From an uncultured Collinsella sp. (GTDB lineage: Bacteria; Actinomycetota; Coriobacteriia; Coriobacteriales; Coriobacteriaceae): a DNA stretch of 9,844 nt. A program made the position numbers and the translations under genes. This document shows positions 1 through 6,309 of the stretch, piece after piece. Numbering within the stretch: position 1 is the first letter of the stretch; each line of letters begins with the position of its first letter. The DNA is taken from NCBI GenBank assembly GCA_900542305.1, contig UQMU01000048.1, positions 1-9,844 of the forward strand, written 5' to 3'. Under the pieces are notes generated by a model that was not told the origin of the DNA, searched no databases, and saw only the letters and a program-made list of their open reading frames with translations.

Positions 1-60
1 CGGGTGCCCTACCGGGAGTAGCCCCGACGGTTGACAAAACTATAGGAACACCCAATGACT

Positions 61-98
61 AAAACGCCGCTTGTGACGGTGTTCACGGGCGGCGTTTT
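61..98. terminator. Bidirectional intrinsic terminator downstream of nhaA
   Basis: A 10-bp perfect stem (AAAACGCCGC at 61-70 with GCGGCGTTTT at 89-98) has an 18-nt loop that can form a small inner stem (GTGA 73-76 with TCAC 83-86). Both strands end in a T-run, so it can stop transcription either way. It lies 18 nt past the nhaA stop and would also end any plus-strand gene entering from the left. Confidence 0.85.
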
Positions 99-115
99 CA
101 AACTTGTTTGTGCTT

Positions 116-1474
116 TTACTCGTTCTTGGGCGCGGGGTGTTTGCAGACCACACTCATGTAGATCATGCCGAGCACGGCCGCGGTGACCGAACCGGCAAGA
201 ATGGCAGCCTTGGCGGCAAGAACCTCAAACTCGGCCGTCGGGAAAGCGAGGCCGCTGATGAGGATCGACATCGTAAAGCCGATGCCGCCCAGAATGCCCA
301 CACCGGCAATCATGTGCCAGTTGACGTTGCGCGGCAACTGGCAAGCCTTGAGCTTGACCAGGGTAAATGTCATGCCAAAAATACCAATCGGCTTGCCCAG
401 CAGCATGCCAAAGTACACACCGAGCGTCACCGGGTCGGTGAGCAGTGTGCTCATATCCACGCCCACCAGGCGAACCTGTGCGTTGACGAACGCGAAGATC
501 GGCAGGATCACAAAGTTGACCGGCGTGGAGATCAGACGCTCCATGCGGATGAGCGGCGGGGTCACGCGGTGCATGACGCGCTCGACCTTGGTGGTCGAGA
601 CGGTAAAGTCATGCTGGCCCAGGATGTGTGCCTCGTCGTCGTAGCGGTCGTCGAGCAGCGGCAGGCACTCGCCCAGCCAATCGGTGAGGCTATCGAGCTT
701 AACGCCGCACTTGGCCGGAATGGTGAAGGCCAGGATGACGCCGGCGAGCGTGGCATGTACGCCACTCTTGAACATGCAGAACCACAACAGCAGACCCAGT
801 ACCGAATACGGGGCAAGGCGGTAATGCTGCGTCTTGTTGAGCCACACGAGCGCGCAGGTCACCAGCGCGGCGGCGCCCAACCAAAACGGATTGGGGCTCT
901 GACCGTAGAAGATGGCGATGGCGGCGATGGAGATGAGGTCGTCGGCGATGGCGAGCGTCGAGAAGAACACGCGCACGCCGTTGGGCACGCGGTTGCCCAA
1001 AAGCGACAGCACGCCCAGTGCAAAGGCAATATCGGTTGCCATGGGGATGGCCCAACCGTTGCGGGCGCCGGCATGGTTAAAGATCAGGTAGATGCAGGCG
1101 GGAACGACGACGCCGCCCACGGCCGCCAGCATGGGAAGCATGGCCTGACGCGGATTCTTGAGCTCGCCGACCGTCATCTCGTACTTAAGCTCGATGCCCA
1201 CCAACAAAAAGAAAATCGCCATGAGGAAGTCGTTGACGAAAAGCTCAACGGTGAGACCGGCCGTAAGGTTGCCCAGGCCCACATACAGCGGGGTCTCCAA
1301 AAAGTGATGGATGACCTCATAGGCATCGGTATTGGCGCAAATGACGGCGGCGATGGCGGCGAAGACCATGACGGCGGCGGAAATCGTGCCGTTCTCGGCG
1401 ATGCGCTCCCAGATGTCGTGACGTTCAAAACGCTTGCGCTCACGAACGTTGAACAGCTGCTCGGGTGCTGCCAT
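116..1474 (-). CDS. nhaA: NhaA family Na+/H+ antiporter
   Basis: Inner-membrane antiporter that exports Na+ (or Li+) in exchange for H+ and supports pH and salt homeostasis. The 452-residue product is strongly hydrophobic with about twelve membrane segments. Signature residues are visible: MATDIAFA with Asp148 and ADD with Asp178/Asp179 (equivalents of the E. coli Asp133 and Asp163/164 transport core), GKPIGI with Lys361 (equivalent of the TM10 lysine), and GIGFTMSI near 397-404. It is longer than E. coli NhaA (388 aa), mainly through a charged cytoplasmic loop around 255-310 (DDRYDDEAHILGQHD), as in many actinobacterial NhaA proteins. The start is fixed by AAAGGAGC about 7 nt upstream. It ends in the terminator at 61-98 and is separated from ppaC by two terminator-like hairpins, so it is probably its own transcription unit. 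Confidence 0.96.
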   Translation of the reverse strand: MAAPEQLFNVRERKRFERHDIWERIAENGTISAAVMVFAAIAAVICANTDAYEVIHHFLETPLYVGLGNLTAGLTVELFVNDFLMAIFFLLVGIELKYEMTVGELKNPRQAMLPMLAAVGGVVVPACIYLIFNHAGARNGWAIPMATDIAFALGVLSLLGNRVPNGVRVFFSTLAIADDLISIAAIAIFYGQSPNPFWLGAAALVTCALVWLNKTQHYRLAPYSVLGLLLWFCMFKSGVHATLAGVILAFTIPAKCGVKLDSLTDWLGECLPLLDDRYDDEAHILGQHDFTVSTTKVERVMHRVTPPLIRMERLISTPVNFVILPIFAFVNAQVRLVGVDMSTLLTDPVTLGVYFGMLLGKPIGIFGMTFTLVKLKACQLPRNVNWHMIAGVGILGGIGFTMSILISGLAFPTAEFEVLAAKAAILAGSVTAAVLGMIYMSVVCKHPAPKNE

Positions 1475-1488
1475 GGGCGGCTCCTTTC

Positions 1489-1504
1489 ACGGGAAGGCTC
1501 CCGT
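1489..1504 (-). promoter_or_regulatory. Hairpin directly upstream of the nhaA ribosome binding site
   Basis: ACGGGA (1489-1494) and TCCCGT (1499-1504) form a 6-bp stem with a 4-nt loop, directly before the AAAGGAGC Shine-Dalgarno. On the minus strand its CCTT can instead pair with the AAGG of the Shine-Dalgarno, so an RBS-masking alternative exists. The structure is seen in sequence; a regulatory role is inference. Confidence 0.4.
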
Positions 1505-1507
1505 CTT

Positions 1508-1538
1508 AAAAAAGCACGGCCCGCCAAATCGGCGGTGC
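1508..1538 (-). terminator. Terminator-like hairpin in the nhaA leader
   Basis: On the minus strand GCAC-CGCC-GATTT-GGCG, a 4-nt bulge (GGCC), then GTGC, is followed directly by TTTTTT (1508-1513). This is an intrinsic terminator shape. It sits about 35 nt upstream of the nhaA start and well past the ppaC terminator, so it is either a leader attenuator for nhaA or the end of a short RNA from roughly 1680-1508. The bulged stem makes it weaker than the other terminators here. Confidence 0.55.
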
Positions 1539-1682
1539 CGCGCTCTAACGTATTACGCTTGCATCTAGCCTACCCTGCACGGATACCGCACAAGCTCGGC
1601 CGAAAAGCGGAACCACAGGTTGAACATTATTTGCTCAACGGCACGGGCACGCCTGTCCAAGAGACGACGCGGCGCCGTACAC

Positions 1683-1722
1683 AAAAAACGACCGGAGCGC
1701 GGGGCGTCCGCGATCCGGTCGT
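1683..1722 (-). terminator. Intrinsic terminator of ppaC
   Basis: A perfect 9-bp stem (ACGACCGGA 1688-1696 with TCCGGTCGT 1714-1722) has a GC-rich inner loop and is followed on the minus strand by six T (1683-1688). It lies about 20 nt past the ppaC stop. A small extra hairpin (GTTTAG 1726-1731 with CTAAAC 1736-1741) abuts the stop codon. Confidence 0.9.
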
Positions 1723-1741
1723 GGCGTTTAGTGAACTAAAC

Positions 1742-2665
1742 CTAGCAGGCGGCCATGATGGGGGCAGCGACCTGCTTCTTACGGGAGAGGACGCCCGGCA
1801 TCCAGACGCCGTCGTGCTCGTCGGCAATGCCCAGGCCCTTCTGAGCAGCCTCGGTCTCGCCCTCGAGCAGGACCTGCGAGCCCTCCTCCATGATGTCGGT
1901 GATGCACAGGACGATGCCGTCAGCACCCTTCTCGGCGGCGTAAGCGCGCATGGCCTCGCGAATCTCGTCGATCATGCCGAGTGCGCGGGTCTTGTCGACG
2001 GTCTCGTACTGGCCGATGAGCAGCTTCTTGCCGGCGGGCTCGAACATCTTGATGTCGTTGCCGACCATCTCGGCTGCAGTGAAGGAGCCGGACGGACGGG
2101 TGAGGAAGACCTCCATGCCAAACTTGACCGGGTCGACGCCCACCTGCTCGCCGAGCTTGGCGGCGACGACGCGGTCGACAGCGGTGGTGGTGGGGCTCTT
2201 GAGCATGAGCGTATCGGTCATCATGGCCGAGAGCAGCAGCTTGGCCTGGACGTCGGAAAGCTCAACGCCGAGCACGTCGGCGAGCTTGGTGACGATGGTG
2301 CAGCTGGAGCCCCAGGGCAGGCAGATGTAGTGCAGCGGGCCGGCGGTCTCGAAGTCGCCGATGCGGTGATGATCGACGACGCCAAAGACCGTGGCGTCCT
2401 TAAGGCCGGCGACGGACTGGGCGGACTCGTTGTGGTCGGTGAGGACGACGAGCTGACCGGCCTCGACGGACTCGATCGCGCGAGGCTCGGCGATGCCGGC
2501 GTCGGCGAGCAGCTTGGCGGACTCTGCCGGAAGCTGACCAAGGGCGCAGGCCTCGTAGGTGTTGCCGGCATACTCAACCTGGTTGAGCAGCTGGGACAGG
2601 ACGACGGCGCTCATGATGGCGTCGTTATCGGGGTTCTGGTGACCAAAGACAAGAACGTTTGCCAT
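1742..2665 (-). CDS. ppaC: Manganese-dependent inorganic pyrophosphatase (family II)
   Basis: Cytoplasmic enzyme that hydrolyses pyrophosphate to two phosphates and pulls biosynthetic reactions forward. The 307-residue length is normal for family II PPases without a CBS insert. The N-terminal DHH domain shows the metal ligands: GHQNPDNDAI (His9, Asp13, Asp15), DHNE (Asp77), VVDHH (Asp98, His99) and MMTDTLMLKSP (Asp151). The C-terminal DHHA2 domain ends with the substrate-binding SRKKQ motif at 294-298. The start is supported by GTGGAGG about 7 nt upstream. It has its own terminator downstream and a 166-nt gap to the upstream kinase gene, so it may be transcribed alone or by readthrough. No clear promoter was found; a weak extended -10 (TGCTACCAT on the minus strand, near 2705-2713) is possible. 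Confidence 0.96.
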   Translation of the reverse strand: MANVLVFGHQNPDNDAIMSAVVLSQLLNQVEYAGNTYEACALGQLPAESAKLLADAGIAEPRAIESVEAGQLVVLTDHNESAQSVAGLKDATVFGVVDHHRIGDFETAGPLHYICLPWGSSCTIVTKLADVLGVELSDVQAKLLLSAMMTDTLMLKSPTTTAVDRVVAAKLGEQVGVDPVKFGMEVFLTRPSGSFTAAEMVGNDIKMFEPAGKKLLIGQYETVDKTRALGMIDEIREAMRAYAAEKGADGIVLCITDIMEEGSQVLLEGETEAAQKGLGIADEHDGVWMPGVLSRKKQVAAPIMAAC

Positions 2666-2781
2666 GGATATCCTCCACTTGATATGTGTACTTGGACGTA
2701 GCTATGGTAGCACGCCGATGCCGAGCCTTCGCAGACGGAAGGGCCACGGCATATTTTGGGGTAGGCACGGGGGCCAAGGCT

Positions 2782-2829
2782 GTCCCTTTTACACCATGTT
2801 GGTGCAAAGAAACCTGACCCCCTTGCACC
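2782..2829. repeat. GGGACAGG-type inverted repeat, copy A
   Basis: In the gap between the ROK kinase and ppaC. GGTGCAA (2801-2807) pairs with TTGCACC (2823-2829), and its GGTG can alternatively pair with CACC at 2792-2795. The minus-strand reading of 2820-2805 matches 13 of 16 bases of the element at 3855-3870 (mismatches at positions 4, 12 and 16), and GGGACAG is also present on the minus strand near 2781-2787. It has no T-run, so it is not a classic terminator, although it lies just past the kinase stop codon. Confidence 0.5.
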
Positions 2830-2831
2830 GG

Positions 2832-3785
2832 CTATTTGCCGGCGGCGCGCAGGGCTACGTAGGCGGCACCGATGATACCGGCGTCGTTGCCGAGCGAGGC
2901 GACCTCGATGGGCGTCTCGCGCGAGACGGAAAACGCGTACTGCTTAAAGTGCTCGCGCACGGCGTCGAGGTAGACATCGGCCGAGGCGGAGGCGCCGCCG
3001 CCGATGAGGAACATCTCAGGGTCGACCACGTTGGCGATAAGCGCCAGGGCACGGCCGAGGTAGTCGGCCATGGTATCGGCCGCGGCAAGCGCGAGCTTAT
3101 CGCCCTCGCGGCAGGCTTGGAATACGTCCTTGGAATCGGAAGGACCGGTGAGCTCGATGGGCTCGACGCCCGCAGCCTTGCACTCGGCCAGGTAATTGCT
3201 CACCACGCCGGTGGCGCTGGAATACTGCTCCAGGTGGCCATGGCCGCCGCAGCCGCAGGTACGCTCCTCGTCGGGGTTCAGGCACATGTGGCCAATCTCG
3301 CCGCCGGCACCCACAACGCCCGACACAACGTCGCCGTTGATGATGACGCCGCCGCCCACGCCGGTACCGATGGTGACCATCACCACGTTCTGCACGCCCT
3401 TGGCAGAGCCGAGCCAGGCCTCGCCCATGGCGGCGGCGTTGGCGTCGTTCTCGTACTTTACGACCGCGTCGGGGCAGTGCTCCTGAATGGCAATCTTAAG
3501 CTCGGGCAGGTTGATGGAGATGTTCGCCTTGACCTTGGCATCGCCCGCAGCCGGAATGGGGCACGGAACGGCCAGGCCGATGCCCGCCACAAAGGCGCGC
3601 GGAATCTGAGCCTTGGCGACCACCTGGTCGATAGCCTCGGTTACCGCGGCAAAGCCCGCAGCGTCGACGATGGGAGGCGTGGGCACGCTGGCCTTGGCAA
3701 GCAGGTTGCCGTCCTCGTCGAACAGGCCCTCCTTAACCGAAGTGCCGCCGACGTCAATGCCGATGTAGTACTGCTTAGGTTCCAT
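2832..3785 (-). CDS. ROK family sugar kinase, probably glucokinase
   Basis: ATP-dependent hexose kinase of the ROK family, most like the bacterial glucokinases (GlcK); phosphorylates free glucose, or possibly another hexose, in the cytoplasm. The 317-residue form starting MEPKQYYIG is chosen because GAAAGGTGGG lies about 6 nt upstream; an upstream in-frame start at 3851 would read through this RBS and a repeat. Visible motifs: phosphate-binding DVGGT (11-15), ENDANAAA with catalytic Asp114, GTGVGGG (140-146), and the zinc region with His166, CGCG (Cys177, Cys179) and GHGHLE (His184, Glu186). The last cysteine of the usual CxCGxxGC motif is His here. It sits just past the terminator of the PTS/GH1 operon, so it is likely a separate unit that could handle the free hexose released by GH1. 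B. subtilis GmuE, a ROK fructokinase in the gmu operon, is the alternative model. Confidence 0.9.
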   Translation of the reverse strand: MEPKQYYIGIDVGGTSVKEGLFDEDGNLLAKASVPTPPIVDAAGFAAVTEAIDQVVAKAQIPRAFVAGIGLAVPCPIPAAGDAKVKANISINLPELKIAIQEHCPDAVVKYENDANAAAMGEAWLGSAKGVQNVVMVTIGTGVGGGVIINGDVVSGVVGAGGEIGHMCLNPDEERTCGCGGHGHLEQYSSATGVVSNYLAECKAAGVEPIELTGPSDSKDVFQACREGDKLALAAADTMADYLGRALALIANVVDPEMFLIGGGASASADVYLDAVREHFKQYAFSVSRETPIEVASLGNDAGIIGAAYVALRAAGK

Positions 3786-3839
3786 GAGAGCCCACCTTTC
3801 TCGTTTAAACATTGCCTGTATGGTACCGCTCTCAAGACA

Positions 3840-3880
3840 AAAACCCGCCAAAAAGGGACAGGTTTGTTTTGGCAGGTTTT
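3840..3880. repeat. GGGACAGG-type inverted repeat, copy B
   Basis: AAAACCCGCCAAAA (3840-3853) and TTTTGGCAGGTTTT (3867-3880) form a 14-bp stem with a 13-nt loop. The single mismatch becomes a G-U pair on the minus-strand RNA, so that strand folds fully. The core GGGACAGGTTTGTTTTGGC (3855-3873) recurs at the gap upstream of the GH1 gene. It may act as a terminator, with T-runs on both strands. Confidence 0.65.
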
Positions 3881-3906
3881 ATCTGGGGAAACGTCCGCCC
3901 GCTCAA
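3878..3906 (-). promoter_or_regulatory. Possible promoter of the ROK kinase gene
   Basis: On the minus strand TTGAGC (3906-3901), a 17-nt spacer, then GATAAA (3883-3878); each box matches 4 of 6 consensus bases. It lies after the operon terminator and before the kinase start, and its -10 overlaps the edge of inverted repeat B. A weaker alternative is TTGAGA-N18-TGTTTA nearer the start codon. Confidence 0.3.
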
Positions 3907-3936
3907 CGAGCAATGACGCTCAGCAACTCGCCAAAC

Positions 3937-3968
3937 AAAAAGCGCCGGGAGAGGGAGACTCCCGGCGC
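3937..3968 (-). terminator. Intrinsic terminator of the PTS/GH1 operon
   Basis: A perfect 10-bp GC-rich stem (GCGCCGGGAG 3942-3951 with CTCCCGGCGC 3959-3968) has a 7-nt loop and is followed on the minus strand by five T (3937-3941). It lies about 60 nt past the IIA stop. The plus strand lacks a T-run after the stem, so it is one-directional. Confidence 0.92.
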
Positions 3969-4026
3969 CTGCAAAAGGGACTGGATTGTATGCGAACCGC
4001 ACGATCCGTCGCGGCGAAAACGCCAG

Positions 4027-4359
4027 CTAGGCCTTGAGTGCCTGTAGCTGTTTGTGGACCTCAATGAGCTCCGTGGCCATGACGCGCATGGTCTCGGTGC
4101 CGGCCATCTGGTCCTCGGCGTGCAGCAGAATCAGCGGGGCCTCGCCGTTGCGCTCGCCATTGGCCTCCTTCTTAAGAAGTCCCATGTGAACATCGTGGCC
4201 GCCGTTATAGGCCTCGTCGCCCTGCTTAATGAGCTCCTCGGCGGCGTCGAAATCGCCCTCCTTGGCCTTCTGCACGGCGTTGATGTACATGCTCTTGGCG
4301 GTACCGACGTAGCTGATGATCTCGAAGCAGGTCATCTGCAGTTCGTTCATATCCTCCAT
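4027..4359 (-). CDS. PTS lactose/cellobiose family IIA component
   Basis: Cytoplasmic phosphocarrier that takes phosphate from HPr and passes it to IIB (relatives: ChbA, LicA, GmuA). The 110-residue length fits the family (about 100-110). The phosphorylated histidine lies in LLHAEDQM (His80), followed by Asp83, which matches the conserved metal-binding aspartate of the LacF/LicA trimer; the rest is predicted helical. The ATG at 4359 (MEDMNELQ) is chosen because AGGTG lies 6 nt upstream and the family start looks like this. A GTG at 4368 abuts the IIB stop and an ATG at 4350 has a poorly placed RBS. It begins 9 nt past the IIB stop, so translation is probably coupled. Last gene of the operon. 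Confidence 0.95.
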   Translation of the reverse strand: MEDMNELQMTCFEIISYVGTAKSMYINAVQKAKEGDFDAAEELIKQGDEAYNGGHDVHMGLLKKEANGERNGEAPLILLHAEDQMAGTETMRVMATELIEVHKQLQALKA

Positions 4360-4368
4360 GCGCTGCAC

Positions 4369-4671
4369 CTAGCCCATCACGCTGACGCAGTGGTCGATGA
4401 TGCCGGCGGCGTTCATGCGGCCATAGTCGACCATGTTGATGACCTCGACCGGGAAACGGCCGGCGGCCTCCTTCTCAAAGTCGCCCTTGGTGTAGCCGAT
4501 CTGCGGGCCGAGCAGCAGGATGTCGCACTCGTCCAGGTGATCGTGGGCCTCATTCATAGGACGGGCTTCGACCTCGATGTCCAGACCACGGCTCGCGACC
4601 TCGGACTGCATCTTCTGGACCAGCAGACTCGTGGACATGCCGGCATTGCAGCAAAGCATGATCTTCTTCAT
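4369..4671 (-). CDS. PTS lactose/cellobiose family IIB component
   Basis: Cytoplasmic phosphotransfer protein that moves phosphate from IIA to the sugar bound by IIC (relatives: ChbB, LicB, GmuB). The 100-residue size is exact for the family. The N-terminal P-loop MLCCNAGMSTSLLV carries the phosphorylated Cys8, next to a second cysteine, Cys7. The C-terminal half holds DILLLGPQIGYTKGDFE, typical of this fold. The start is supported by a strong AAGGAGG 5-6 nt upstream. It is separated from the upstream IIC by 150 nt with a hairpin and tightly linked to IIA downstream. Confidence 0.96.
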   Translation of the reverse strand: MKKIMLCCNAGMSTSLLVQKMQSEVASRGLDIEVEARPMNEAHDHLDECDILLLGPQIGYTKGDFEKEAAGRFPVEVINMVDYGRMNAAGIIDHCVSVMG

Positions 4672-4758
4672 GGTTTCCTCCTTATAACTGCGCGGCGCGC
4701 AGACGACAAACTGGATAAATCCTTGTGGTTATCTTTCCCCTGTTTTGCACGTTTAGGC

Positions 4759-4800
4759 AAAAAAGGAGATACGGGTACCGGTACCAAGCATCGGTACCCG
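4759..4800 (-). terminator. Hairpin between IIC and IIB, possible attenuator or processing site
   Basis: A perfect 9-bp stem (CGGGTACCG 4772-4780 with CGGTACCCG 4792-4800) has an 11-nt loop, just past the IIC stop. On the minus strand a T6 run (4764-4759) follows after 7 nt, too far for a standard terminator, so partial termination or mRNA processing is more likely. The stem contains KpnI-like GGTACC repeats, three copies in all. Confidence 0.45.
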
Positions 4801-4821
4801 CAAGGGTGGAATGGACAAACG

Positions 4822-6174
4822 CTAGGCGTTCTGCTCGGCGAGGGCCTCCTGCTTAGCGATGGCCTTCTCGGAGATCCTCATAAAGGGCAGGTAGACAGCC
4901 ATGCCGATGACCAGCTCCAGAGCCTGCCACACGCCGGCGCGCCAGTCAAAGCCCGTAGCAAGCAGGGCGTTGATGACGGGCGGCATGGTCCAAGGCACCT
5001 GAGCGATGCAGGGGCTGATGATGCCAGCGCAGGTCAGGCCATAGGTGACACCGATGAACAGGTCGGGAAGAAGCACGAACGGAATCATGAGCGGCAGGTT
5101 GTACACGATGGGGTAACCGTAGATGACCGGCTCGTTGATGTTGAACAGGCCAGGCAGAATGGCCATCTTGGCAACGGTCTTGGAGGCCTTGTTCTTGGAG
5201 AACAGGAAGGTGTCGAGCAGCAGCATGAGGGTGCAGCCCGAGCCGCCGATGAGGGCGAAGCTGTTGACGATCTGCATGTTCATGTAGTGATCGGGCTGGA
5301 TGGTACCGCCGGCGGCAAAGGTAGCCATGTTGTCGACGATGAGCATGGTCAGGATCGGCTCGACGGTAGCGCCCGAGATGGTGGACTGGTGAATACCAAC
5401 GCAGAACAGCAGGTTGGCGAGGGTGTAGATGAGGATGACAGCCCACGGACCGGCGTTCATGATGCTCTTGAGCGGGTTGGAGATGCAGGTGGAGATGATG
5501 GTGCACAGGTCGGTGCCGGCGCAGACGGCGAGCAGGGCCGAGGCGATAGCGAAGATCGAGAGGTTGAGCAGCATTGGGATCATGACGTTGAAGGAGTTGG
5601 AGACCGCAGGAGGTACGCCCTCGCCCAGCTTGACCTTGAGCTTCTCGACGCCCGAGATCTTGATGAAGAGCGTCGTGGAGAGCAGGGCGATGATGATGGC
5701 CGAGAACAGGCCGTTGGTACCGGTGTTGGCGGTCGAAAGGGCACCGGTGACCTCGGCGGAGGTGATCTTGTCGGTGAGAAGCGGGCTCGTGGCGGCAAGG
5801 GTGGCGGTGATCTGCTGCGGCATCATGATGACGAAGGCAGAGATAGCGACAACCACGCAGGCAAGCGGGTTATCGAAACGCTCGTTCTTGGCGAGGCTGT
5901 AGCCAATCAGACCGGCCAGGATAATGGCGGACACGTTAAGGGTGCCCAGGGTGATTGCCGAGCCCCAGGTCTGGAGGTTGGCGAGGCCCGCCGCATCGAG
6001 CGGGAACAGAGGGAACACGACGTTGTTGATAAGAACCGCGATACCCGCAAGGATATAGAGCGGCGTGATGGTCGCGAAGGCATCGCGCAGGGAACGCAGA
6101 TGAACCTGGTTTCCCACCTTCGCAGAGACCTCGGCAAATTTGTCGAGGAAGCTCTTTCCGTTGTCACTGGCCAT
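4822..6174 (-). CDS. PTS lactose/cellobiose family IIC component (membrane permease)
   Basis: Membrane channel that transports a beta-linked disaccharide while IIB phosphorylates it (relatives: ChbC, LicC, GmuC). The 450-residue length and about ten hydrophobic segments fit the Lac family of PTS IIC. The N-terminus SFLDKFAEVSAKVGNQVHLRSLRDAF is the typical amphipathic entry. Key motifs: CVGIHQSTISGATVEP around His262 and NINEPVIYGYPIVYN with Glu348, the conserved substrate-site signature. The start has AGGAGC about 6 nt upstream. Sequence alone does not tell cellobiose from mannobiose or other beta-disaccharides. Second gene of the operon, 135 nt past GH1 with a structured gap between. Confidence 0.95.
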   Translation of the reverse strand: MASDNGKSFLDKFAEVSAKVGNQVHLRSLRDAFATITPLYILAGIAVLINNVVFPLFPLDAAGLANLQTWGSAITLGTLNVSAIILAGLIGYSLAKNERFDNPLACVVVAISAFVIMMPQQITATLAATSPLLTDKITSAEVTGALSTANTGTNGLFSAIIIALLSTTLFIKISGVEKLKVKLGEGVPPAVSNSFNVMIPMLLNLSIFAIASALLAVCAGTDLCTIISTCISNPLKSIMNAGPWAVILIYTLANLLFCVGIHQSTISGATVEPILTMLIVDNMATFAAGGTIQPDHYMNMQIVNSFALIGGSGCTLMLLLDTFLFSKNKASKTVAKMAILPGLFNINEPVIYGYPIVYNLPLMIPFVLLPDLFIGVTYGLTCAGIISPCIAQVPWTMPPVINALLATGFDWRAGVWQALELVIGMAVYLPFMRISEKAIAKQEALAEQNA

Positions 6175-6216
6175 GATTGCTCCTAACTTTCAAATCCGGC
6201 CTTTTCCTATGCGCAC

Positions 6217-6271
6217 GGTGGTCTGTCGCCCTCTGCCACCAGATGTGCCAATGTTATTGCGCGTTTGCGCA
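6217..6271 (-). other. Two hairpins in the GH1-IIC gap
   Basis: GGTGG (6217-6221) pairs with CCACC (6236-6240), and TGCGC (6258-6262) pairs with GCGCA (6267-6271) over a 4-nt GTTT loop. Neither is followed by a T-run on the minus strand. They may stabilise mRNA or tune the IIC/GH1 ratio; this is inference. Confidence 0.35.
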
Positions 6272-6305
6272 GGGGCTGAGCGCCCGTTTTGGGGCTGAGC
6301 GCCCG
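6272..6305. repeat. 15-bp direct repeat in the GH1-IIC gap
   Basis: GGGGCTGAGCGCCCG occurs twice exactly (6272-6286 and 6291-6305), separated by TTTT. Each copy is a small palindrome (GGGC/GCCC), and the copies can also pair with each other through GCCC-GTTTTG-GGGC. It starts 4 nt past the GH1 stop codon on the minus strand. Confidence 0.8.
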
Positions 6306-6309
6306 ATCG

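Noticed and set aside
31..59. TTGACA at 31-36 as a promoter
   Set aside because: No acceptable -10 at 16-18 nt, and it would fire straight into the terminator at 61-98.
1..60. Possible 3' end of a 5S rRNA (GGGAGTAG string before a terminator)
   Set aside because: Only a short loose likeness; the conserved GAGAGUAGG loop and closing helix are not present, so it cannot be supported.
104..2701. Very long plus-strand open frame (865 codons) antisense to nhaA and ppaC
   Set aside because: It spans two genes and their gap on the other strand, is full of Asp, Gly, His and Arg runs without domains, and is explained by codon bias of GC-rich genes. The minus-strand products are recognisable families.
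3786..3851. N-terminal extension of the ROK kinase (start at 3851)
   Set aside because: The extension runs through the RBS and into inverted repeat B and adds residues not seen in the family; the start at 3785 has a good RBS.
4054..6186. Plus-strand open frame of 710 codons antisense to the three PTS genes
   Set aside because: Low-complexity shadow of real minus-strand genes with clear PTS motifs; no domain and no sensible RBS.
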